From assembly GCA_944387745.1 (NCBI GenBank), contig CALXGD010000021.1, forward strand, positions 1 through 16,676: 16,676 nucleotides of DNA, read 5' to 3'. Below the pieces are notes generated by a model. That model was not told the origin of the DNA, did not search any database, and saw nothing but the letters and a program-made list of their open reading frames with translations. Shown in pieces: positions 1-5,862 of the stretch; within the stretch, counting starts at the first letter, position 1; each line of letters starts with the position of its first letter. This DNA is from an uncultured Oscillospiraceae bacterium (GTDB taxonomy: Bacteria > Bacillota_A > Clostridia > Oscillospirales > Oscillospiraceae). A program made the translations under genes and the position numbers.

Positions 1-83
1 CAATTCTTTTATGTGTTCCCGCCCCCGCAGGGGGCGGGAACAGCAAGAAAAATTTTTGAACCTGGGAACACAAAATCGAATTG
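1..83. repeat. Nested inverted repeat at the left edge
   Basis: Two overlapping dyads are visible. The inner one is a perfect 13-bp stem (14-26 with 30-42) closed by a 3-base loop; it is almost pure G/C apart from its TGTT/AACA base. The outer one pairs bases 1-20 with 64-83 at 17 of 20 positions. The two stems share bases 14-20, so they cannot both form in one RNA. An A5T5 palindrome lies between them at 48-57. No run of T follows the stem on either strand, so this is not a plain intrinsic terminator, although it lies 3' of the minus-strand M56/M23 gene. It could be a small dispersed repeat, a MITE-like remnant or the edge of a structured RNA. The element may continue beyond the window. Confidence 0.6.
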
Positions 84-135
84 GGAATTTTATTTTATGG
101 AGTAATAACCTACGTGGATCTGTCCCCCGGCCAGG

Positions 136-1602
136 CTATTGTCCCACGGATCCCACCAGGACGGTCACTCCTTCATCCAGAAGGGTGAGGGGGTCCACCA
201 GCACCCCCGCAGCCTCCGTCTCAAAGTGCAGATGGCTGCCTGTTGCCATTCCCGTCCGGCCCACCTGTCCGATCTGTTCCCCGACGGAGACCTTCTCCCC
301 CACCCCAGCGGAGCACTCCTTGAGATGGGTGTATTTTGTGGTGAGCTCCCCGTGCTCCAGCAGGACATAGTTCCCCTCCCGCGGGGTGAAGCCCGCCTCC
401 AGCACCGTGCCGTCCGCCGCGGCCAGCACCGCGGTCCCCTCCGGCCGGGGAATGTCGATGCCCCGGTGCTCATGCCGCTCCCCGGTGATGGGGTGGACGC
501 GGCCGGTAAACAGGGCGGACACCTCCACGCTCTCCCCCACCTCCAGGGGCCAGGACAGCATCTCTGGAGTGGCCGTCTCCCCGCCTGAAAGCTCTGCCAG
601 CCCCTCCTTCACCGCCTCCGGTCCCGTGTAGGAGCCCAGAGCCGTGGAGGTGACCGCCAGGGTCAGACAGACCGCCGCCCCCAGCGCCACGGCCTTACGC
701 CCGTACTTTTTGAATTCTTTCACAGCTTTCAACCTCTCTTCCAGCCGCCGCTTTTGGGAAAACAGAGCCGCGGAGGGGCTGCCCTCCCCCGCCGCCAGGC
801 GGAGCAGCAGCGCCCCATAGCACAGCCTCCCGGCCTCGTCCAGGCCCCGGACAGCCGCCCGGTCACAGACCAGCTCACAGTCCCGGTCCAGACGGCCAGC
901 CAAGTACCGCACCGCCGGGTTGAACCAGTGGACTGACACCGCCAGGGCGGACAGCTGCTTTAGCCACAGGTCCCCCTGCCTCCAATGGGCCAGCTCATGG
1001 GCCAGAACGCCTCCCAGCTCCTGCCGGGAGAATTCCAGCTCCGGCAGCACAATGGCGGGCCGGAACAGTCCCACTGCCATGGGACAGGGGACGGCGGCGC
1101 TCACCCAGAGGCGGGGCGGTCGGGTACAGCCCGCCGTCAGGAGGCCATACAGCTCCTCCGTGTCCGCTGCCGCAGGGCGGAGGGTGGGCCCCAGTGCCAT
1201 GACCATCCGCCGGTAGGCCACCCCCCGCCGAACCAGGGAAATCCCAAAGCCGGCCGCCCAAATCAGGCACAGGGCCTCCCCCGCCGGCAGGCCATCTCCC
1301 AGACCTGCGGCGGCCATTTTTTCTTTGTTCGATTTTTGTTCTGTTTCTACTGAAATGCCCTCCTGCTCCAGGGGCTCCGCCGAACCGGTCACCTGCCCCA
1401 GCTCCGCCGCCTCCAGGTCTAAAAGGCCGCCGGGCGGACTCCAGGGGCACAGCAGCCGGACTAGGATCAGGGCCCACATCAGCCTCCGCAAACCTGGGGA
1501 CAGCCGCCCGCCCAACCAATGGACAAGGACCACCCCCAGGGCAGTGAGACAGGTCCCGGACAGGGACAGGGAGAGCACCGTTCCCAGTATCCTCTCAGCC
1601 AC
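136..1602 (-). CDS. BlaR1-type M56 membrane metallopeptidase fused to an M23 (LytM) endopeptidase
   Basis: The 488-residue protein starts at a GTG that has GAGGAG seven bases upstream and overlaps the end of the blaI-like gene by 8 bases. Hydrophobic segments near residues 5-30, 38-54, 108-124 and 302-322 match the four-helix BlaR1 topology. The M56 zinc site is HELAH (202-206) plus the ECD-type region CELVCD (242-247). After the last helix, where BlaR1 has its penicillin sensor, there is an M23 domain (about 355-475). It has HRGID (379-383), YTHL (424-427) and HLHFE (457-461), so all expected zinc and catalytic residues are present. In BlaR1 the M56 site faces the cytoplasm and cleaves the repressor, while the C-terminal domain is outside. 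By analogy the M23 part would bind or cut peptidoglycan and signal inward. Such M23/M56 fusions occur in other Firmicutes, but their stimulus is not known to me. Confidence 0.9.
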   Translation of the reverse strand: MAERILGTVLSLSLSGTCLTALGVVLVHWLGGRLSPGLRRLMWALILVRLLCPWSPPGGLLDLEAAELGQVTGSAEPLEQEGISVETEQKSNKEKMAAAGLGDGLPAGEALCLIWAAGFGISLVRRGVAYRRMVMALGPTLRPAAADTEELYGLLTAGCTRPPRLWVSAAVPCPMAVGLFRPAIVLPELEFSRQELGGVLAHELAHWRQGDLWLKQLSALAVSVHWFNPAVRYLAGRLDRDCELVCDRAAVRGLDEAGRLCYGALLLRLAAGEGSPSAALFSQKRRLEERLKAVKEFKKYGRKAVALGAAVCLTLAVTSTALGSYTGPEAVKEGLAELSGGETATPEMLSWPLEVGESVEVSALFTGRVHPITGERHEHRGIDIPRPEGTAVLAAADGTVLEAGFTPREGNYVLLEHGELTTKYTHLKECSAGVGEKVSVGEQIGQVGRTGMATGSHLHFETEAAGVLVDPLTLLDEGVTVLVGSVGQ

Positions 1603-1984
1603 GGCCCTGCTCCTCTTCCGGGTACAGGATGGCCCGCAGCTCCTCCAGATCCCGGCGGCTCAGCTCCGAGCGCTCCACCAGAGAGGCCACCAGCTCCTTG
1701 GCGCTCCCCCGATACACCCGGTCAATGAGGGAGCGGGTGGACCACTCCTGATATTCCTCCCGGGTGAGGATGGGGCGGTAGTAGAATACCTCCCGCTTCT
1801 CCGCCGCCGCCGCCTGCTTCTCACACAGGCGGCGCAGCAGCGTCTTGACGGTGGACGCGTCCCAGCGGTGAGAGCCCTCCAGGGCAGTTCGGATGGAGGC
1901 GATGGGCATGGGCGCGTCCGCCTGCCACAGCACCTCTAGCACCTCCAGCTCTGAGGCGGAGATCTTTGCCGCCAGTTCCTTCAT
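1595..1984 (-). CDS. BlaI/MecI-family transcriptional repressor
   Basis: The 129-residue protein has the usual BlaI length and layout: an N-terminal winged helix (about 5-72, with ISASELEVLEVLW at 8-20 and STVKTLLRRL at 44-53) and a C-terminal dimerisation segment ending in LEELRAIL. Its ATG follows AGGAGG at 1993-1998. It is the first gene of a two-gene unit; the M56/M23 protease gene overlaps its end by 8 bases, which suggests translational coupling. BlaI dimers bind TACAnnTGTA dyads, and two such dyads sit just upstream, so autorepression is very likely. Aligned from memory with S. aureus MecI/BlaI, the scissile Asn101-Phe102 pair is Ser101-Leu102 here. Cleavage by the partner, if it happens, may therefore differ in specificity. 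The family assignment is firm; the signal and the regulon beyond this locus are inference. Confidence 0.92.
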   Translation of the reverse strand: MKELAAKISASELEVLEVLWQADAPMPIASIRTALEGSHRWDASTVKTLLRRLCEKQAAAAEKREVFYYRPILTREEYQEWSTRSLIDRVYRGSAKELVASLVERSELSRRDLEELRAILYPEEEQGRG

Positions 1985-2005
1985 GTGAAATCCCTCCTAC
2001 AGATA

Positions 2006-2045
2006 GGGTACAGCTGTAACCTGCCTATAGGTTACAACTGTACCC
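2006..2045. promoter_or_regulatory. Paired BlaI-type operators (two TACAnnTGTA dyads)
   Basis: A long inverted repeat has 17-base arms at 2006-2022 and 2029-2045, with one mismatch and a 6-base spacer. Each arm is itself a BlaI half-repeat palindrome: TACAGCTGTA at 2009-2018 and TACAACTGTA at 2033-2042, with centres 24 bp apart. TACAnnTGTA is the established core of BlaI/MecI operators. The right dyad overlaps the blaI promoter and the left dyad covers the expected start of transcription. The element also lies 128 bases upstream of the divergent amidase gene. Confidence 0.88.
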
Positions 2046-2057
2046 TCATTTTGTCAA
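2029..2057 (-). promoter_or_regulatory. Sigma-A promoter of the blaI-M56/M23 unit
   Basis: Read on the minus strand, a perfect TTGACA -35 (2052-2057) is followed after 17 bases by TAACCT (2029-2034) as a -10 of moderate quality. Transcription would start near 2022, giving a leader of about 38 bases before the ATG at 1984. The right operator dyad lies inside the spacer and touches the -10, which suits repression by BlaI. Confidence 0.7.
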
Positions 2058-2173
2058 GACTTTTTTCAGAATCTTAACGTTTATGTTTCTCTCTCTGCAA
2101 TTCCCTCTGTCGGACCGGGCACCGCGGCGGACGTCGGCGCATAGGATGGGAAAAAATCAGGAGGTAAAGCCCC

Positions 2174-2917
2174 ATGCCCATCATCTATCTCTCCCCCTCC
2201 ACCCAGGAGGGCAACTACTACGTGAACGGCGGCACAGAGGAGCAGTACATGAACCTGCTGGCGGATAAAATGGAGCCCTATCTGGACGCCTCCGGCATCC
2301 GGTATGTGCGCAACACCCCAGACATGACGGCCGCCTCCTCCATTGCCGCCTCCAACGCCGGAAGCTACGACCTCCACCTGGCCCTCCACTCCAACGCCGC
2401 CCCCGAGGGGAGGTACGGACAGGCGCGGGGGATCCTGGTCTTTTATTACCCAGGTAGCCAGCCGGGACAGCGGGCCTCCACCATCATCGCCAACAATTTG
2501 AAGGCGGTCTACCCCATCCCCAGCCTGGTGCAGACCCGGTCCACCACCGCCATCGGAGAGGTGCGCCGGGTGCGGGCCCCCTCCGCCTTTCTGGAGCTGG
2601 GCTACCACGACAACCTGGAGGACGCCCAGTGGATCAAGGGAAATCTGGACGCGGTGGCCCGCAACCTGGTGCTGTCCCTCACCGACTTCTTTGACATCCC
2701 CTTCCTGACGCCGGGGCCCAGCCGGGCCGGGCAGGTGGACGTGGAGTGGGGGGTTCTGAACATCCGCTCCCGGCCGGAGATGAACGCCGCGATCCTGGCC
2801 CAGGCCCCGGACGGCGCTCCCCTCACCATCCTCAATGACGCCGGGGACTGGTACTTGGTCCGCTATCAGGGGACCACCGGCTACGCAAAGGGAGACTTTG
2901 TGACACTCAACTCCTGA
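2174..2917 (+). CDS. N-acetylmuramoyl-L-alanine amidase (Amidase_3 type) with C-terminal SH3 domain
   Basis: The 247-residue protein starts at an ATG with a full AGGAGGT at 2159-2165, eight bases upstream. Residues 1-175 look like Amidase_3: the opening strand IYLSPSTQEGN, a Glu pair at 22-23, LALHSNA (69-75) with the zinc-type His72, and FLELGYHDN (139-147) with the expected catalytic Glu141. Residues 188-245 form a bacterial SH3-like domain (GVLNIRSRPEMN...GTTGYAKGDFV), a common wall-targeting module. The first zinc His of classic AmiA/CwlV enzymes is absent; SPSTQ occupies that place. No signal peptide is seen, so export would need another route or release by lysis. The gene diverges from blaI across a shared upstream region, the place blaZ holds in bla loci, so co-regulation is possible. 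No strong promoter was found: TTGTCA at 2051-2056 with TAACGT at 2075-2080 is a weak candidate. Confidence 0.85.
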   Translation: MPIIYLSPSTQEGNYYVNGGTEEQYMNLLADKMEPYLDASGIRYVRNTPDMTAASSIAASNAGSYDLHLALHSNAAPEGRYGQARGILVFYYPGSQPGQRASTIIANNLKAVYPIPSLVQTRSTTAIGEVRRVRAPSAFLELGYHDNLEDAQWIKGNLDAVARNLVLSLTDFFDIPFLTPGPSRAGQVDVEWGVLNIRSRPEMNAAILAQAPDGAPLTILNDAGDWYLVRYQGTTGYAKGDFVTLNS

Positions 2918-2962
2918 CCGGGAGACCCCCGGCAGAGGGAGGGAAAAATTCCTCTGGAAGGC

Positions 2963-2991
2963 TGGATTTTTCTGGCGAATGGGAGTACAAT
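2963..2991 (+). promoter_or_regulatory. Possible promoter of the thioesterase-ybaK pair
   Basis: A good -10 (TACAAT, 2986-2991) lies 17 bases after a poor -35 (TGGATT, 2963-2968). It would start a transcript near 2998, at the foot of the hairpin listed next. The call rests mainly on the -10 and the position. Two small dyads between the amidase stop and this site (CCGGG/CCCGG at 2918-2932 and CAGAGG/CCTCTG at 2933-2956) could weaken read-through from the amidase gene. Confidence 0.4.
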
Positions 2992-2994
2992 AAG

Positions 2995-3061
2995 ACAGCT
3001 TGACGCATCCCGCTCCCCGCCCCTCCAGGCGGGGAGGCCGGGGATGCGCTGCAAACGCTGT
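2995..3061 (+). other. Strong 5'-leader hairpin before the thioesterase gene
   Basis: The core is CGCATCCC (3004-3011) pairing with GGGATGCG (3041-3048), continued inside by nine pairs between 3013-3021 and 3028-3036 around a 6-base loop. An outer five-pair helix, ACAGC (2995-2999) with GCTGT (3057-3061), could close the whole element. The structure ends at the base before the AAAGGAG ribosome site. No T run follows it on either strand, so it does not look like an intrinsic terminator. I do not recognise it as a known riboswitch. It could be a transcript-stabilising leader stem or a translation-control element. Confidence 0.55.
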
Positions 3062-3078
3062 AAAGGAGAGCTTTACCA

Positions 3079-3471
3079 ATGTCCATTGAAGTAGGAATGA
3101 AGGGCCGGGCGGAGGATGTGGTCCGGGCAGAGAACACCGCGCAGGCCCTGGGCTCCGGTACGCTGCCCGTCTTTGCCACCCCAGCCATGACCGCCCTTAT
3201 GGAGAAGGCCGCCTGGACCTCCCTGGTCCCCTGTCTGGCCTGTGGGGAGGGCTCTGTGGGAACCATGCTGAACGTCACCCACAGCTCCGCCACCCCCGTC
3301 GGGCTCAAGGTCTGGGCGGAGAGCGAGGTCACGGCGGTGGAGGGGCGGAAGATCACCTTCCGGGTGGCCGCCTATGACGAGCGGGGCCCCATCGGTCAGG
3401 GCGTCCATGAGCGTTTTCTCATCACGGACGACCGATTTTTGGCCAAGACACAAAAGAAGCTGGAGGAATAA
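3079..3471 (+). CDS. FlK-like hotdog-fold acyl-CoA thioesterase
   Basis: The 130-residue protein starts at an ATG with AAGGAG at 3063-3068. It matches the fluoroacetyl-CoA thioesterase (FlK) family in length and motifs: VFATPAMTALME (31-42), NVTHSSATPVG (65-75) and a C-terminal GVHERFLI (108-115) that closes the hotdog sheet. In FlK the catalytic residues are Thr42, Glu50 and His76; here Thr34, Glu42 and His68 have identical spacing (8 and 34). The protein therefore probably hydrolyses a small acyl-CoA in the cytoplasm. Fluoroacetyl-CoA itself is an unlikely substrate in a gut anaerobe, and the real one is unknown. Only 3 bases separate its stop from the next ATG, and that gene's ribosome site lies inside this one, so the two are co-transcribed and probably coupled. 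Confidence 0.85.
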   Translation: MSIEVGMKGRAEDVVRAENTAQALGSGTLPVFATPAMTALMEKAAWTSLVPCLACGEGSVGTMLNVTHSSATPVGLKVWAESEVTAVEGRKITFRVAAYDERGPIGQGVHERFLITDDRFLAKTQKKLEE

Positions 3472-3474
3472 GAG

Positions 3475-3954
3475 ATGTCTATTGAACGAGTCCGCGCCTA
3501 TTTCCGCACCCTGGGCCGGGAGGAGGACGTGCTGGAGTTTCCCGTCTCCAGCGCCACTGTGGAGCTGGCTGCCCAGGCCTTGGGCGTCATCCCCGCCCGG
3601 ATCGCCAAGACCTTGTCCTTTCTGGTGGACGACGCCTGTGTGCTGATTGTGACCGCCGGAGACGCCAAGATTGACAACCCCAAATATAAAGCGCTGTTCC
3701 ACACCAAGGCCAAGATGCTCACTCCGGAGCAGGCCCAGGAGATGACAGGCCACGCGGTGGGGGGCGTGTGTCCCTTCGCCAACCCGGAGGGCGTCAAGAC
3801 CTATCTGGACGTGTCCCTGAAGCGGTTTGACACGGTGTTCCCCGCCGCCGGCAGCTCCAACTCCGCCATTGAGCTCACCTGCGATGAGCTGGAGGAGTAC
3901 TCCCACAGCCTGGGCTGGATCGACGTGTGCAAGGGCTGGTGTGAGGAGGGCTGA
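3475..3954 (+). CDS. YbaK/EbsC-family aminoacyl-tRNA deacylase
   Basis: The 159-residue protein has the normal length of the YbaK/ProX family. Visible landmarks are FPVSSATVELAAQALG (22-37), ARIAKTLSF (41-49) with the conserved Lys45, the strand VLIVTAGDAKID (56-67), and GHAVGGVCPF (92-101), which fits the family's substrate-binding GxxxP loop. Family members hydrolyse mischarged tRNA, for example Cys-tRNAPro or Ala-tRNAPro. The exact substrate cannot be read from the sequence. The ribosome site GGAGG (3462-3466) lies within the last codons of the upstream thioesterase gene. A strong terminator follows at 4002. Both proteins of the pair begin with the same four residues, MSIE, which may be chance. 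Confidence 0.88.
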   Translation: MSIERVRAYFRTLGREEDVLEFPVSSATVELAAQALGVIPARIAKTLSFLVDDACVLIVTAGDAKIDNPKYKALFHTKAKMLTPEQAQEMTGHAVGGVCPFANPEGVKTYLDVSLKRFDTVFPAAGSSNSAIELTCDELEEYSHSLGWIDVCKGWCEEG

Positions 3955-4001
3955 CCGCCCCTCTGTCCGCCCGACCCCTCTCCTAAAATGACAAAATACC
4001 A

Positions 4002-4036
4002 AAGCGGCCCGCCGAACGGCGGGCCGCTTCTTTTTC
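4002..4036 (+). terminator. Rho-independent terminator between convergent transcripts
   Basis: A G/C-rich stem (4002-4013 with 4018-4029) with a GAAC tetraloop is followed by CTTTTT on the plus strand, ending the thioesterase-ybaK transcript. On the minus strand the same stem is followed by a looser T-rich tract (TTTGGTATTTTG), so it probably also ends the five-gene minus-strand operon, whose last stop codon is at 4055. Confidence 0.9.
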
Positions 4037-4054
4037 TGTACATAGGATTTTGCC

Positions 4055-5809
4055 TCATCCCGGGGCCGCGCTGCGGACACTGGAGATGACAAAATCCCCG
4101 ATCCCCAGGTGCTCCAGCACCTGGCTCCTGGCCCCCAGGTCATTGAAGTGCCACCACTCCGAAGCCAGGGGGGTGAGCTCCGCTCCGGTGCAGTAGCGCT
4201 GTAGGCCCAGAGCCGGCTCATTCATATTGGGGGAGAGCTCCGCGCTCTTCCAGGCGGTGGCGGAGTGAATCATCACCGGGGCGGTAAAGGTGGCCGCCGC
4301 CCGGCTGAGCTCATGGATGGGGGTGGGCATCTCATAGCGCTCAAAGTCCCACACCCGCACATAGCGCAGGCCGCCGGTGGTGTATTCCTTTGTGGCCGTC
4401 ACCTTAGCCAGACCCACGTCCACAGCAAAGCCCCGCTGGTGGTTGGAGTACCCCCCGGAGATAAACCAGGAGATCTCCCAGGGCTCCCCGGTCACCGCCT
4501 CCTTCACCTCCGGGTCCGTCCGGGTGAGGGCGGACAGAGCGGAGAGCACCTTGGTCTGCACCACGTGGGGCCGGTAGCCCTCATAGAGGATCAGGCTGTT
4601 GCCCTCAGACAGGGCGGCCTGCTGAGCCGCGCGCAGGTGGAAGGCCATGGAGTAGAGCACCGGCATCATATATTCCATCTTATGCAGACGGGCGTTGTAG
4701 GTCTTACTGGGATAGAACGCCTCGCCCGTCACCTCCGGGATCCGCTTTCCGCAGGACCTGAAATGGGAGGAATAGCTGTTGGTGGCGTCATAGATGATCG
4801 ACGGGATCACGTCGGGCAGGTTAATCAGGCAGTACCTGTGCTCCACCCACCCGGTGAGCTCGCCGTGGGCCAGGATGGTCTCCTCCTCATCCTCATAGTA
4901 GTCCGCCTCTACGGCGATCTGCCACCACTCCCCCTCCTCCCGCAGAACGGTAAAGGGGGTGCCCGGAGGCAGAAGGGTTATTGCCCCGTCGGTGAGCGTG
5001 GGGACTTCCTCTTCCTCCTCCGGAGGGACCGCCTCTCCGGTCGAAGTCCCCTGTCCCCCCTCCTGGGGAGCCGAGGGGTCCTCCGTCCCAGGAGGCTGTA
5101 CCGACGCGGAGGGGTCCGGCTGCTCCGGAGCGGCGGGCTCCCCCTCCCCAGGCAGGGCGGAGGGGGGTTCCGGCGCCTCCGGGTTCTCGCCGGAGGGGGC
5201 CGCCTGGCCGGAGACATCAGGCTGTCCCTGTTGGGCGGAGGATGTCCCCTCCGCTCCCGGCTGGGAGGCGGGTTCCTCCGTCCCCGGTGGTGAGATGGGC
5301 TCTTCCGTTCCCTGGACTGCGCTGTCGACAGGTGCAGGGGCGCCCTGGCCCTCTGTGCCGCTGCCGGCCGGGGGCTGCTGCACCGCCCCCGGATCTCCAG
5401 GCGGGACCTGTCCCTGCTGGGCGCCGGCCTGAGCCGCAGCCTGTTCCTCCGCCAGCCGCTGAGCCTCCTCCCACTCCTCCACAGCCAGCTTTGCCGCCTC
5501 ATAGTCCTCCACCGCCGCCCACAGGGGCAGCTCAATGGAGGCGTACCCTGTAGCCCCCTGGACAGGGAGCTCCAGGCCGCTGTAGCTGTCGGGCAGATGC
5601 TCCAGTGTGCGGTTGGTCTCCCACTTGGGAACCTCCTTTACTGGCGCAGGCTCCTCCTCCGGCAGGTGCTCCTCCTGTGCGGGGGGCTGGGTCTGCTGGT
5701 GGGAGGCGGAGCTGGCCGGCTCATCCTCCTGGGGCTGTATCTGACGGCCGCAGGCCGCGGTGAGCAGCATCGCCGCCGCCAGCGCCAGGGCCGTCCATTG
5801 TTTCCGCAT
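4055..5809 (-). CDS. Lipoprotein with SH3-like and VanX-like (M15D) D,D-dipeptidase domains
   Basis: The chosen start is the ATG at 5809, with AAGGAG just upstream, rather than an in-frame ATG 27 bases earlier. It gives 584 residues beginning with a lipoprotein signal (lipobox LTAAC, Cys20). Residues about 110-268 are a low-complexity Gln/Glu/Pro/Ser/Gly linker with repeated PGTEE/PGTED/PGAEG-type units. Residues 270-325 resemble an SH3 fold (LLPPGTPFTVL, EWWQIAV, GWVEHRY). Residues 330-575 match M15 peptidases of the VanX type: YEGYRPHVVQ (409-418), SNHQRGFAVD (455-464) with zinc ligands His457 and Asp464, and SEWWHFND (550-557) with Glu551 and His554. Known relatives cleave D-Ala-D-Ala or related D-amino-acid peptides. 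VanX is cytoplasmic, whereas this enzyme is predicted to be lipid-anchored outside. It is the last gene of the five-gene operon. Dipeptidase versus carboxypeptidase activity is not settled. Confidence 0.85.
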   Translation of the reverse strand: MRKQWTALALAAAMLLTAACGRQIQPQEDEPASSASHQQTQPPAQEEHLPEEEPAPVKEVPKWETNRTLEHLPDSYSGLELPVQGATGYASIELPLWAAVEDYEAAKLAVEEWEEAQRLAEEQAAAQAGAQQGQVPPGDPGAVQQPPAGSGTEGQGAPAPVDSAVQGTEEPISPPGTEEPASQPGAEGTSSAQQGQPDVSGQAAPSGENPEAPEPPSALPGEGEPAAPEQPDPSASVQPPGTEDPSAPQEGGQGTSTGEAVPPEEEEEVPTLTDGAITLLPPGTPFTVLREEGEWWQIAVEADYYEDEEETILAHGELTGWVEHRYCLINLPDVIPSIIYDATNSYSSHFRSCGKRIPEVTGEAFYPSKTYNARLHKMEYMMPVLYSMAFHLRAAQQAALSEGNSLILYEGYRPHVVQTKVLSALSALTRTDPEVKEAVTGEPWEISWFISGGYSNHQRGFAVDVGLAKVTATKEYTTGGLRYVRVWDFERYEMPTPIHELSRAAATFTAPVMIHSATAWKSAELSPNMNEPALGLQRYCTGAELTPLASEWWHFNDLGARSQVLEHLGIGDFVISSVRSAAPG

Positions 5810-5862
5810 ATTGTACTCCTTACTTCTTTGCGTCATCGGGCGTTCCGCCCTGTCATGGATCT

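Noticed and set aside
136..2057. Beta-lactam resistance locus
   Set aside because: The regulator pair is BlaI/BlaR1-like, but the sensor lacks a penicillin-binding domain and no beta-lactamase or PBP2a-like gene is present, so a resistance role is not supported.
2081..3079. A 332-codon minus-strand open frame opposite the amidase gene
   Set aside because: It lies antisense to a gene with clear amidase and SH3 motifs and a perfect ribosome site, and its own protein is a Gly/Val/His-rich low-complexity shadow of GC-rich codons.
4055..5809. Part of a vancomycin-resistance (van) cluster
   Set aside because: Only a VanX-like domain is present, as an exported lipoprotein. There is no VanH, D-Ala-D-Lac ligase or VanRS pair nearby.
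5838..5850. Hairpin GGGCG/CGCCC between the small lipoprotein and VanX-like genes
   Set aside because: Five pairs without a T run in a 53-base gap are too little to call a terminator or processing site.
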